In this document: piece by piece, positions 26,100 through 34,200 of the stretch
How positions within the stretch are numbered: the stretch's first letter is position 1
How the letters are laid out: each line of letters begins with the position of its first letter
Source of the DNA: an uncultured Prevotella sp.
Lineage (GTDB): Bacteria > Bacteroidota > Bacteroidia > Bacteroidales > Bacteroidaceae
Direction: 5' to 3'
Length of the DNA: 64,000 nt
NCBI GenBank assembly: GCA_934256705.1
Contig: CAKQPF010000003.1
Coordinates: forward strand, 41,883 to 105,882
The notes under the pieces: model-generated
Seen by the model: only the letters and a program-made list of their open reading frames with translations
Database searches by the model: none
Told to the model about the DNA's origin: nothing
Program-made: the position numbers and the translations under genes

Positions 26100-27245
26100 T
26101 TATCTTTCCTTCAGCACAGTAGCCCTGAGCCAATTATCCATCAGCGGGTCGGAAATGCTGTAGAGCCCTTCCTTCTTGGTAATCATATCCATCCTGAGCA
26201 ATGCTTTGACTGCCGACTGAGTGGCGCTTGGCGACTTCAGGTGGTGTTTCTTGGTGAATGCGCCTGACGTGATTGCCTTTACCGGCTCATCTTCGAGTAT
26301 GGCATAGAGCACACCTTTCTGCTGCTCGGTGACAAACTGCAGGAGTTCGCGCAGCTTTGTGCTGCATTCCTGTATATAGTTGGATATCAGAATCCTGACA
26401 CTCTCCCTGTCGCAGCATTCTCCTTCAGGCGTGGAGTTGTAGGCATCATTCATTATCTGCTGATTGTAGAGGGTCACACCCTTGAATGTGTCATAGACTT
26501 CCCTGATTGCTTCCTCGGATATGTCTTTGCCATCGGCTTGAAAAAGCTTTTTTGCGAAGGCGGAATAGATGGAGAAATCTATGGGTTCGAGTTCTATAAG
26601 TCGAGCGCTGTTGTAGAAAGGTCTGCTCTCCGAGCCGAAAATCTCGCTCATTATCCTTCGGTGACTGCCAGCAAATACAAAGTTGGCATTCCTCACTTTC
26701 TGGATATGCTTGCGCAAAGTGGCTTCTACATTCTTCTCGGGATAATAGACTATCTGCTGGAATTCGTCTATCACGACGAGGCAACGGCGGTCTGCACTGT
26801 CAAGAAACTCGAATATCTCGCGCAGAGTGTACTCCGGTTTGACTATCTCTCCGAGCTTGATGTCGAATGTAGGAGTGCCCTGTATGGGGTCGTATCCGAA
26901 GGAAGCCTGCATGGATTTCATTATCATGACAAAGCTCTTCAGCATCTTCTCGCTCCGCTTCGCCACCATGTCGAACACGGCATTGCCGAGCACGAAGACG
27001 AATTCCCCGAGATTGGAGGTGTCGAGGATGTCGATGGAGACGGTGGTGAAATTGTCGGCTATCACCGGGCGTTCGAACACATGGTCTATCAATGCCGTCT
27101 TTCCCATGCGCCTTGCGGCGGACAGGACGACGTTCTGCTGATTGCAAAGGAAATCCTGCAACCTGCGCGCCTCTTCCTGACGGTCGCAGAAATACTCCGC
27201 CGGAATGTGGCCCGAAACGACGAATGGGTTTATTTTCAGTTTCAT
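26100..27245 (-). CDS. AAA/STAND-type ATPase with winged-helix C-terminus
   Basis: 381 residues of the archaeal-type ATPase group that is widespread in Bacteroidota. The N-terminus (NPFVVSGHIPAEYFCDRQEE) is followed by Walker A (SAARRMGKTAL), Walker B (RRCLVVIDEFQQIVYY) and a sensor-like FAGSHRRIM. The C-terminal 90 residues look like a winged helix (SGAFTKKHHLKSPSATQSAVKALLRMDMI). Many members are of unknown function; some belong to mobile or defence-like contexts, but nothing nearby supports that here. Its promoter is divergent from that of the DEAD-box helicase, 65 bp away. Confidence 0.85.
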   Translation of the reverse strand: MKLKINPFVVSGHIPAEYFCDRQEEARRLQDFLCNQQNVVLSAARRMGKTALIDHVFERPVIADNFTTVSIDILDTSNLGEFVFVLGNAVFDMVAKRSEKMLKSFVMIMKSMQASFGYDPIQGTPTFDIKLGEIVKPEYTLREIFEFLDSADRRCLVVIDEFQQIVYYPEKNVEATLRKHIQKVRNANFVFAGSHRRIMSEIFGSESRPFYNSARLIELEPIDFSIYSAFAKKLFQADGKDISEEAIREVYDTFKGVTLYNQQIMNDAYNSTPEGECCDRESVRILISNYIQECSTKLRELLQFVTEQQKGVLYAILEDEPVKAITSGAFTKKHHLKSPSATQSAVKALLRMDMITKKEGLYSISDPLMDNWLRATVLKER

Positions 27246-27275
27246 ATATCTGTCTGGTTTAGTGACGTTCCGCTT

Positions 27276-27308
27276 GCAAAGTTACGACTATTATTTTGAT
27301 TATGCAAA
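27276..27308 (-). promoter_or_regulatory. Promoter of the AAA ATPase
   Basis: TTTG (27305-27308), 20 bp, TAACTTTGC (27276-27284), reading leftwards. Confidence 0.8.
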
Positions 27309-27349
27309 AATAATTATTAAAAAAAAATAATTTGCATTCTCCCACATTA

Positions 27350-27381
27350 TTTGCTTATCTCACAATAATTTCGTAACTTTG
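27350..27381 (+). promoter_or_regulatory. Promoter of the DEAD-box helicase
   Basis: TTTG (27350-27353), 20 bp, TAACTTTG (27374-27381). Divergent from the ATPase promoter. Confidence 0.8.
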
Positions 27382-27397
27382 TAGCCGATTTTTTATA

Positions 27398-27526
27398 TAG
27401 GTAATTGGTTATTGGTTGTAGGTCATCGGTAATTATGTCAGAATTATGCCGCAAATCAATGGAAACAAGGCTCTCCACTACCATTTTCCAACGACCTATG
27501 ACACGAAACCCACAACCAATAAAACA
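27398..27526. repeat. GGTnnTn heptad repeats, inverted pair
   Basis: Heptamers GGTAATT, GGTTATT, GGTTGTA, GGTCATC, GGTAATT (27401-27435) and an inverted set at 27487-27526 flank or enter the start of the helicase reading frame. Confidence 0.6.
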
Positions 27527-29519
27527 ACAGAAATTGAAGACATTTGAAGAACTTGGCGTCAACGAAGACATCAGACGCGCTATCGAAGAACTCGGTTTTG
27601 AACACCCTATGCCTGTGCAGGAGAAGACCATCCCTTTCCTCCTCGCTTCTGAAGACTCTGACCTTATTGCCCTCGCACAGACCGGTACGGGCAAGACTGC
27701 TGCTTTCGGACTGCCTCTCATCCAGAGTATCGACACTTCCGACCGCCGCACTCAGGCTGTAGTAGTGGCGCCTACACGCGAGCTCTGCCTGCAGATAGCC
27801 GACGATATGAAGGAATTTGCCAAGTATATACAGGGGCTGCACATCGTCCCTGTGTATGGAGGTACGTCCATCATCAACCAGCACCACTCACTGAAGCATG
27901 GCGCTCAGATCATCGTGGCTACGCCTGGACGACTCATCGACCTCAAGAACCGCGGCTATGCAAAGCTCGACAACGTGAAGAAAATAGTGCTCGACGAGGC
28001 TGACGAGATGCTCAATATGGGATTCTCGGAGAGCATCAACGAGATATTCGAGTCGATTCCGGAAAACCACAGCACACTGCTCTTCTCGGCCACCATGTCA
28101 CGCGAGGTGGAGAGAGTGGCAAAGCAGTATCTCCGTGACTATGAGGAAATTGTGGTAGGCTCACGCAATGAGGGCGCTGAAAACGTCAACCACATCTACT
28201 ATCTCGTGAACGCGAAGGACAAATACCTCGCGCTCAAGCGTGTGGTGGACTTCTATCCACGCATCTATGCCATCGTGTTCTGCCGCACCAAACTGGAGAC
28301 TCAGGAGGTGGCTGACCATCTTATCCGCGACGGTTACAATGCCGATTCGCTCCACGGTGACCTCTCGCAGCAGCAGAGAGACCTCACCATGCAGAAGTTC
28401 CGCCAGCACATGATACAGATCCTCGTGGCTACTGACGTGGCTGCACGTGGACTGGACGTGGATGACCTCACGCACGTCATCAACTATGGAATGCCTGACG
28501 ACATAGAATCATACACACATCGCTCCGGACGTACCGGCAGAGCGGGCAAGAAAGGCACCTCCATCGCCATCGTCCACACCCGTGAGAAGCACAAGATACG
28601 TGCAGTGGAGAAGCAGATAGGCAAGGAGTTCGTAGATGGTGATCTGCCTACTCCGCAGGAGATCTGCACCAAGCAGCTCTTCCGTGCCATCGACGAGATA
28701 GAGAAAGTCGATGTGGATGAAGACCAGATAGCGCCTTTCATGACCGAGATACGCCGCCATTTCGAGTATGTGGATAAGGAGGATATCCTCAAGAAGATGG
28801 TGAGCCGTGAGTTCGGACGCTTCCTCCAGTACTACGCAGATGCGCCTGAAATCATCAAGCCTTCCACCAAGAAGGAGCGTGGAGAGAGACCGGAAGGCCG
28901 TGGTGAGCGCGGCAAGCGTGGTCCGAGAACGGCGGAGGCTGGCTTCACCCGTCTCTTCATCAATCTCGGCAAGGACCACGGTTTCTATCCTGGAGAGGTG
29001 ATGCAGTTTGTCAATCGTCATGTGCAGGGCCGTCAGGAGGTGGGACATATCGACCTCATGGCTGGATTCTCATTCATCGAAGTGCCTGACCGTGACGCGA
29101 AGAAGGTGATGAAAGCACTCGACGGAACATTCTACAAGGGTCGCCAGGTGCGCTGCAACGAAGACGGAAGCAAGCCTTCCGACGCGCCTTCTGATGCAAG
29201 ACGCGGCAGAAGAAACGAGGGCAGAGACGCAGCACGTGGCGGTCGTGGCGACAGAAAGGATAGTTCTCGTGGCGGTCGTCGTGGCGAAGAGCGTCGTGAT
29301 AACGGTGATTTCTCACGCTTTGAGAAGAAGAGCAAGCGCGGACAATATAGGGATTTCGACGCTGATGTGGCTGGTATGCCGGAGACAGGCGACTGGCGCC
29401 AGTTCTTCAAAGGTGGCAATGACCAGAGCCGTCGTCGTGGTAAGAAGGAAGATTTACGTAGCGAAATGCCTGACTTTGCTGAAGAAGGATGGGCACGTCG
29501 CAGACCTAAGAAGAAATAA
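27498..29519 (+). CDS. DEAD-box ATP-dependent RNA helicase
   Basis: 673 residues from the ATG at 27498. Contains the Q-motif region, Walker A (AQTGTGKTAA), DEAD (LDEADEML), SATM and HRSGRTGRAG, then a DbpA-like RNA-binding domain (TRLFINLGKDHGFYPGEVMQ...GFSFIEVP, about 500-575), then an Arg/Gly-rich basic tail. It should unwind RNA in ribosome assembly or cold adaptation, like DeaD/CsdA. Start uncertain: conserved sequence begins at KTFEELG, and an in-frame TTG at 27534 sits where relatives would have their first Met. The codons before it lie in heptad repeats. A hairpin terminator follows. Confidence 0.93.
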   Translation: MTRNPQPIKQQKLKTFEELGVNEDIRRAIEELGFEHPMPVQEKTIPFLLASEDSDLIALAQTGTGKTAAFGLPLIQSIDTSDRRTQAVVVAPTRELCLQIADDMKEFAKYIQGLHIVPVYGGTSIINQHHSLKHGAQIIVATPGRLIDLKNRGYAKLDNVKKIVLDEADEMLNMGFSESINEIFESIPENHSTLLFSATMSREVERVAKQYLRDYEEIVVGSRNEGAENVNHIYYLVNAKDKYLALKRVVDFYPRIYAIVFCRTKLETQEVADHLIRDGYNADSLHGDLSQQQRDLTMQKFRQHMIQILVATDVAARGLDVDDLTHVINYGMPDDIESYTHRSGRTGRAGKKGTSIAIVHTREKHKIRAVEKQIGKEFVDGDLPTPQEICTKQLFRAIDEIEKVDVDEDQIAPFMTEIRRHFEYVDKEDILKKMVSREFGRFLQYYADAPEIIKPSTKKERGERPEGRGERGKRGPRTAEAGFTRLFINLGKDHGFYPGEVMQFVNRHVQGRQEVGHIDLMAGFSFIEVPDRDAKKVMKALDGTFYKGRQVRCNEDGSKPSDAPSDARRGRRNEGRDAARGGRGDRKDSSRGGRRGEERRDNGDFSRFEKKSKRGQYRDFDADVAGMPETGDWRQFFKGGNDQSRRRGKKEDLRSEMPDFAEEGWARRRPKKK

Positions 29520-29522
29520 CAG

Positions 29523-29558
29523 GAAAGCCCTCCCCCACCCCTCCCTGGAGGGGCTTTC
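29523..29558 (+). terminator. Terminator of the helicase gene
   Basis: Arms GAAAGCCC(TCC)/(GGA)GGGGCTTTC followed by TTTGG. Confidence 0.6.
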
Positions 29559-29590
29559 TTTGGTTACGCTCTTCAGCTTGCGGTCTCCCA

Positions 29591-29702
29591 ACTGCGTCAG
29601 CGCGATTTTTCACTCTTCACTTTTCACTCTTCACTTTTCACTTAAAGAACAAGTCGCAACGGCGTTAGCCATTCTTCATTCTTCATTCTACATTCTTCAT
29701 TT
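29591..29702 (-). repeat. Heptad repeat cassettes
   Basis: Minus-strand GTGAARA heptamers ending at CGCGCTGACGCAG (29591-29644) and TGAAGAA heptamers preceding GGCTAACGCCGTTG (29652-29702). This is the same two-cassette order as at 3.8 kb. Confidence 0.75.
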
Positions 29703-29708
29703 TATATA

Positions 29709-30350
29709 ATGCTCCAATCCACAGCCCTCTTCCCCCCTGTCTCATGGTACCGCCAACTGGCTCAATCCCCCACTCCTGTCTTCATAGACACGAGGGAAAA
29801 CTTCCGCAAGCAGACCATTCGCAACCGCTACACCATAGCCACAGCGACCGGTCCGCAGACGCTCTCTGTGCCTGTAGAGGGCTCGAAGCACGCCAATATC
29901 TGCGATATACGCATCTCAGACCACAACAACTGGCGACGCCTCCACTGGCAAGCTCTCGCCACAGCCTATGGTTCTTCGCCCTTCTTCGAGTATTACGCAG
30001 ACGATATAGAGCCGTTTTTCCATAAAAGAACACCGCAGGAGAACGCCGAAAGCCACTATAATTGGGACTATCTCCTGCAATATAACATGGAGATAATAGA
30101 GACTTTATGCGACCTTATCGGCATCCCAGCCCCACAGTTGCTCCCACATGACGATGCACTTACCGTGCCTTTAGTCACTGCTGGCATGCAGTCCGCTCCC
30201 GGAGAAATCCGCATCGACGGGCAGTCGGAGCCAGAACTGAAGCCCTACTATCAGGTGTTCCAATCGCGCCAAGGCTTTCTCCCCGACATGAGCATACTCG
30301 ATTTGCTCTTCAATATGGGTCCTGAGTCCATCCTCGTGCTGAGAGATTAG
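29709..30350 (+). CDS. WbqC family protein
   Basis: 213 residues matching the WbqC-like family found with O-antigen and sugar-biosynthesis genes; biochemical activity is not established. Typical features: N-terminal LFPPVSWYRQLA, then TRENFRKQTIRNRYTI, SVPVEGS and the HWQALATAYGSSPFFEYY segment. It has no signal peptide. It is followed 212 bp later by an SDR epimerase gene on the same strand, a plausible glycan link, although heptad and REP-like repeats separate them. Confidence 0.85.
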   Translation: MLQSTALFPPVSWYRQLAQSPTPVFIDTRENFRKQTIRNRYTIATATGPQTLSVPVEGSKHANICDIRISDHNNWRRLHWQALATAYGSSPFFEYYADDIEPFFHKRTPQENAESHYNWDYLLQYNMEIIETLCDLIGIPAPQLLPHDDALTVPLVTAGMQSAPGEIRIDGQSEPELKPYYQVFQSRQGFLPDMSILDLLFNMGPESILVLRD

Positions 30351-30434
30351 TTCTCTCTTATCCCATAGACCCCCTCTTATCCCCCTGTGAGGGGGAGGCC
30401 GGATACATACTCCGGCTTGCGTTTCTAAGTATCC

Positions 30435-30535
30435 GCCATTGTGTCCGTCGCGTTACCGGCTGACGTTAGTTAGTTACCGCAACCGCGTCAGCGCGATTTT
30501 TCACTATTCACTTTTCACTATTCACTATTCACTTA
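30435..30535 (-). repeat. Degenerate REP-like hairpin and heptad cassette
   Basis: A minus-strand REP-like copy at 30435-30464 (CAGCCGGTAACG then a mismatched 3' arm) followed by GTGAATA/GTGAAAA heptamers with CGCGCTGACGCGG (30483-30535). Confidence 0.65.
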
Positions 30536-30562
30536 TAGACTAAGCCGATATAACAATCAATT

Positions 30563-31561
30563 ATGAGCAAGATTCTAATCACAGGAGCCTCCGGCTTCAT
30601 AGGCAGTTTCATAGTGGAAGAAGCCCTCGAAAGAGGATTCGAAGTATATGCCGCAGTGAGGAAATCCACCAACCGGAAGTACCTCACCGACCAGCGCATC
30701 CACTTTATTGAGCTCAATCTTTCGTCCATAGAGCAGATGAAAGAGGCACTAAGCGACTTGCAGTTCGACTATGTAGTCCATGCAGCAGGCGCCACAAAGT
30801 GTATCAATGCCGACGATTTCTTCCGCATCAACACGGAGGGAACCAAGAATCTCGTCCTCGCTCTCGAAGAGACTGCACAGCCATTGCGACGCTTCGTCTA
30901 TCTCTCTTCGCTGAGCATATTCGGCGCTATACGCGAGGAAATGCCGCATACCGACATCCTCGACACCGACACTCCAAAGCCAAACACCGCTTACGGCAAG
31001 AGCAAACTCATGGCTGAACAGTGGCTTCTCGGAAGGGAAGGCCTGCCATTGGTGATCCTTCGCCCTACCGGAGTCTATGGACCACGCGAGACCGACTATT
31101 TCCTTATGGCGAAAAGCATCAAGGGACACACGGACTTCGCAGTGGGATTCTCACGCCAGGACATCACTTTCGTCTATGTAAAGGATGTCGTGCAGGCTGT
31201 CTTCAAGGCTATGGAGCATGACGGATGCATAGGAAAAGCGTATTTCCTCAGTGACGGAGAGGTATATGACTCACGCACTTTCTCCGACCTAATCCAGCGC
31301 GAGCTTGGCATCTCCTTCCTCATCCGCATCAAGGCTCCGGTCTGGCTCCTGCGTATCATCACGGCAGTGGGCGACCGATGGGGAAAGATGACGGGCAAAG
31401 TGTCGGCTCTCAACAATGACAAATACCACATACTGCGCCAGCGCAACTGGAAATGCGACATCTCTCCAGCGCGCCGCGACCTCGGTTTCACGCCTCAATA
31501 CAACCTCGAACGCGGCGTGAAAGAGGCGATTTCATGGTATAAAGCCAACGGCTGGCTGTAG
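30563..31561 (+). CDS. NAD-dependent epimerase/dehydratase (extended SDR)
   Basis: 332 residues with a Rossmann N-terminus (ILITGASGFIGSFIVEEAL, the G-x-x-G-x-x-G motif) and the catalytic Tyr/Lys pair in NTAYGKSKLMAEQ, with the upstream Ser in YLSSLSIFG. It should act on an NDP-sugar or a related lipid/sterol-like substrate using NAD(P). The substrate cannot be deduced. The PAP2-family gene 180 bp downstream could point to envelope lipid or glycan work. Confidence 0.88.
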   Translation: MSKILITGASGFIGSFIVEEALERGFEVYAAVRKSTNRKYLTDQRIHFIELNLSSIEQMKEALSDLQFDYVVHAAGATKCINADDFFRINTEGTKNLVLALEETAQPLRRFVYLSSLSIFGAIREEMPHTDILDTDTPKPNTAYGKSKLMAEQWLLGREGLPLVILRPTGVYGPRETDYFLMAKSIKGHTDFAVGFSRQDITFVYVKDVVQAVFKAMEHDGCIGKAYFLSDGEVYDSRTFSDLIQRELGISFLIRIKAPVWLLRIITAVGDRWGKMTGKVSALNNDKYHILRQRNWKCDISPARRDLGFTPQYNLERGVKEAISWYKANGWL

Positions 31562-31653
31562 CAATCCGGCAGTCATCGTCCCGTCATCTGTCATCAAATG
31601 GCAGAGGCCGCTGGCACAGTGGCTGCCGTGCATTCAGTAGTATGTATCCGAAA

Positions 31654-31682
31654 GCCACTGTGTTGCCCGCGTTACCGGGCAA
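31654..31682 (-). repeat. REP-like hairpin upstream of the PAP2 gene
   Basis: An intact minus-strand copy: stem TTGCCCG/CGGGCAA, loop GTAACG, tail CACAGTGGC. A half-copy (GCTGGCACAGTGGC) lies at 31612-31625. Confidence 0.8.
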
Positions 31683-31738
31683 TACGACCAGCTGACAGAG
31701 GAAGAAAATCAAGTAAATACATATATAATAAGGTAGTA

Positions 31739-32731
31739 ATGGCAAAGAAAAAGAACGGCGGATGGTCTGCATGGCTGCAGCAAATGATAAGCAGAAAGGC
31801 AGAGACAAAGCCGTATAAGTGGCTCTTCCCTGCAGAGATAGGCATGATGCTCTACGGCATCTTCACCCTCCTGCTCATCGCTTTCACCTACACCAGCATC
31901 CCTGATCCGGAACAACTGATATGGTGGAGAGTGCGGGTAATGCTCCTCACCGTGGCAATGTGGATAGTATATCGCCTATGGACCTGCCGTCTGATTGCCC
32001 TGGCACGCGTCGTGCTGCTGTTCATCACCTTGGGATGGTGGTACCCCGACACGTATCTTCTCAACTGCCATTTCGACAATCTCGACCATATCTTCGCCTC
32101 ATGGGACCAGTATCTCTTCGGTTTCCAGCCCGCTTTGATATGGAGCAAGGCGTTCCCTTCACCCGTCGTCTCCGAACTTATGTCGATGGGCTACGCCTTC
32201 TACTTCCTCATGTTCGCCTCATTGGTGTTCTATATCTTCTTCAAGAGATACAATGACTTCCATAAGGTGGCGTATATCCTCGTCTCCTCCTTTTTTATAT
32301 ATTACGTGATATTCGATCTTCTCCCCGTGGCAGGACCGCAATATTACTACCTTGCCGTAGGTCTCGACAACATTCAGGCTGGACATTTCCCGGCAGTGGG
32401 CACCTATTTCGCATCGCATACCGAGTGTCTGTCCATCCCGGGATGGGAGGATGGCTTCTTCAGAGGACTCGTGCAGACCAGCCATGATGCCGGAGAAAGG
32501 CCTACAGCGGCATTCCCGAGCAGCCACGTAGGCGTATCTACGCTCACCATGCTCATGGCTCTCAGACTCAGAGAGTGGAAATTTGCCCTCCTGTGGGCAG
32601 TCCCTTATGCCTTCCTCTGCATGGGAACCGTCTATCTCCTGCCCCACTATGCCGTCGATGCAATAGCGGGATTCTTCACCGCCATCGGCATCTATTTCGC
32701 ACTGGAATGGAGTTGGAAGAGATACTTCTGA
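31739..32731 (+). CDS. PAP2-superfamily membrane phosphatase/transferase
   Basis: 330 residues with about six membrane segments. The PAP2 catalytic motifs are present: RPTAAFPSSHVG (PSxH box) and LLPHYAVDAIAG (H and D of the third box). Relatives dephosphorylate lipid phosphates or transfer phospho-head-groups. The inositol-phosphoceramide-synthase branch is a possibility because Bacteroidales make sphingolipids, but sequence alone does not decide it. I start at the ATG at 31739 (MAKKKNGG); the longer frame translates a REP-like repeat. Confidence 0.85.
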   Translation: MAKKKNGGWSAWLQQMISRKAETKPYKWLFPAEIGMMLYGIFTLLLIAFTYTSIPDPEQLIWWRVRVMLLTVAMWIVYRLWTCRLIALARVVLLFITLGWWYPDTYLLNCHFDNLDHIFASWDQYLFGFQPALIWSKAFPSPVVSELMSMGYAFYFLMFASLVFYIFFKRYNDFHKVAYILVSSFFIYYVIFDLLPVAGPQYYYLAVGLDNIQAGHFPAVGTYFASHTECLSIPGWEDGFFRGLVQTSHDAGERPTAAFPSSHVGVSTLTMLMALRLREWKFALLWAVPYAFLCMGTVYLLPHYAVDAIAGFFTAIGIYFALEWSWKRYF

Positions 32732-32885
32732 CCCGTTCCTGATAATTTTCGTGCCGAAAAAAAGGCTCGTCTGAGGGCTTCTGGACGCTTTTTTCATTTT
32801 TTTCATGATTTTTTTCGCCCGTCCAGGCAAGATTTTCGCATTCCTTTGATTTAATGGGTAGATAAACTTAAAAATCAAAGACAAT

Positions 32886-33614
32886 ATGAAGAAAATCAGA
32901 ATTTCCATCCTTGCAATGGGACTTATAGTTGCCCTCATGTCATTCATGTCATGCAATGACGACTGCTCATGGGACGATGTGGCCCGTCCTACAGCCCTTG
33001 TTACCGTATATCCTAACGGTGCTGACGGTTTCACAATGCAGCTCGACGACAAGACTGTCCTCGTGCCGACAAACCTCAAGGCATCTCCTTTCGGAGAAAA
33101 GAAGGTGCGTGCACTCGTAAGATACGAAGAAGTCACAGGCTCAAACGGCAGTTATCGCAACGTGAAAGTGAACTGGATAGACAGCATCCGCACAAAGAAT
33201 CCAGTGCTTACTCTCGGTGATGACGACCTGAAAGTATATGGTAACGACCCTGTAGAGATAATGCGCGACTGGGTGACAGTGGCTGAAGACGGCTATCTCA
33301 CATTGCGTCTGCGCACCCTTTGGGGCGGAAACACGGTCCATGTGTTCAATCTCGTGGGCGGCGTAAACAAGGAAAACAAGTATGAATTCAATCTTACTCA
33401 CAACGCCAACGGCGATGTACGTGGCAGAATGGGCGACGCTCTCATCGCTTTCGACCTCAATTCCATCTGGAAAGACAAGACTGACAGCGTGAAAATCAAG
33501 GTCAACTGGAATTCGTTCAGTGGCAAGAAGTCTGCGGAATTCTCTCTCCTGATGCACCAGAATAATCCTAAAATGGCAGTGGAACCGCTATCGCTCAACC
33601 GCTGCGTAAACTAA
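32886..33614 (+). CDS. NigD-like lipoprotein
   Basis: 242 residues. Lipoprotein signal (MGLIVALMSFMSC) followed by CNDDCSW. An N-terminal OB-like NigD domain (RPTALVTVYPNGADGFTMQLDDKT) and a C-terminal beta-sandwich (DGYLTLRLRTLWGGNTVHVFNLVGG) follow. The family is named after the putative immunity protein of the Prevotella nigrescens bacteriocin locus, but most members have no known role. The gene is followed 11 bp later by the ECF sigma factor, so co-transcription is likely. Confidence 0.88.
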   Translation: MKKIRISILAMGLIVALMSFMSCNDDCSWDDVARPTALVTVYPNGADGFTMQLDDKTVLVPTNLKASPFGEKKVRALVRYEEVTGSNGSYRNVKVNWIDSIRTKNPVLTLGDDDLKVYGNDPVEIMRDWVTVAEDGYLTLRLRTLWGGNTVHVFNLVGGVNKENKYEFNLTHNANGDVRGRMGDALIAFDLNSIWKDKTDSVKIKVNWNSFSGKKSAEFSLLMHQNNPKMAVEPLSLNRCVN

Positions 33615-33625
33615 TTCGTAAACCA

Positions 33626-34198
33626 GTGTTTGGACTCTTGTTCAGTAAAACGTCCGATGAGGAGCTGCTGCTTCGGAAAGCGCGCAATGGTGATAATGCC
33701 GCATTAGAGCGGCTTTACAGCCAGTATGTGCGCTATCTCACTGCTATGTGCTCCCGATACCTCAACAACGACGAGGATATAAAAGACGTGCTGCAGGAGT
33801 CCTTCATCAAGATATTCTCGTCATTGGATGACTTCGAGTTCCGTGGAAGGGGGTCCCTAAAAGCCTGGATGGGCAGAATAACGCTCAATGAGACGTTGAA
33901 ATTCATCAAGGCAAAAAGCAGGTTGGACATCGTTGATATGGAAGGGGAAAAGTTCGAAGCATCCGATGACGATTTGATTACTGACCAGATACCATCTGAG
34001 GTGCTGCACAGATTCATACAGGAACTGCCTGACGGCTACCGTGCAGTGTTCAATCTTTACGTCATCGACGACAAAAGCCATAAGGAAATCGCACAGATGC
34101 TCGGCATTAAGCAAAGCACTTCTGCCTCTCAACTGCATAAGGCGAAAGCCTTGCTCGCAAGAAAAATAAGACAATACCTTAACTCCAACTCCATCTGA
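33626..34198 (+). CDS. ECF-type RNA polymerase sigma factor
   Basis: 190 residues with sigma region 2 (LYSQYVRYLTAMCSRYLNNDEDIKDVLQESFIKIF) and region 4 (ELPDGYRAVFNLYVIDDKSHKEIAQMLGI, a helix-turn-helix). It starts at a GTG (33626); no in-frame ATG precedes it. The downstream gene begins 3 bp after its stop and encodes a membrane protein with a cytoplasmic anti-sigma-like N-terminus, the usual arrangement for a regulated extracytoplasmic sigma factor. Confidence 0.92.
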   Translation: MFGLLFSKTSDEELLLRKARNGDNAALERLYSQYVRYLTAMCSRYLNNDEDIKDVLQESFIKIFSSLDDFEFRGRGSLKAWMGRITLNETLKFIKAKSRLDIVDMEGEKFEASDDDLITDQIPSEVLHRFIQELPDGYRAVFNLYVIDDKSHKEIAQMLGIKQSTSASQLHKAKALLARKIRQYLNSNSI

Positions 34199-34200
34199 TT

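Noticed and set aside
32219..33136. 305-residue minus-strand ORF
   Set aside because: It crosses the PAP2 and NigD genes on the opposite strand and contains no recognisable domain.
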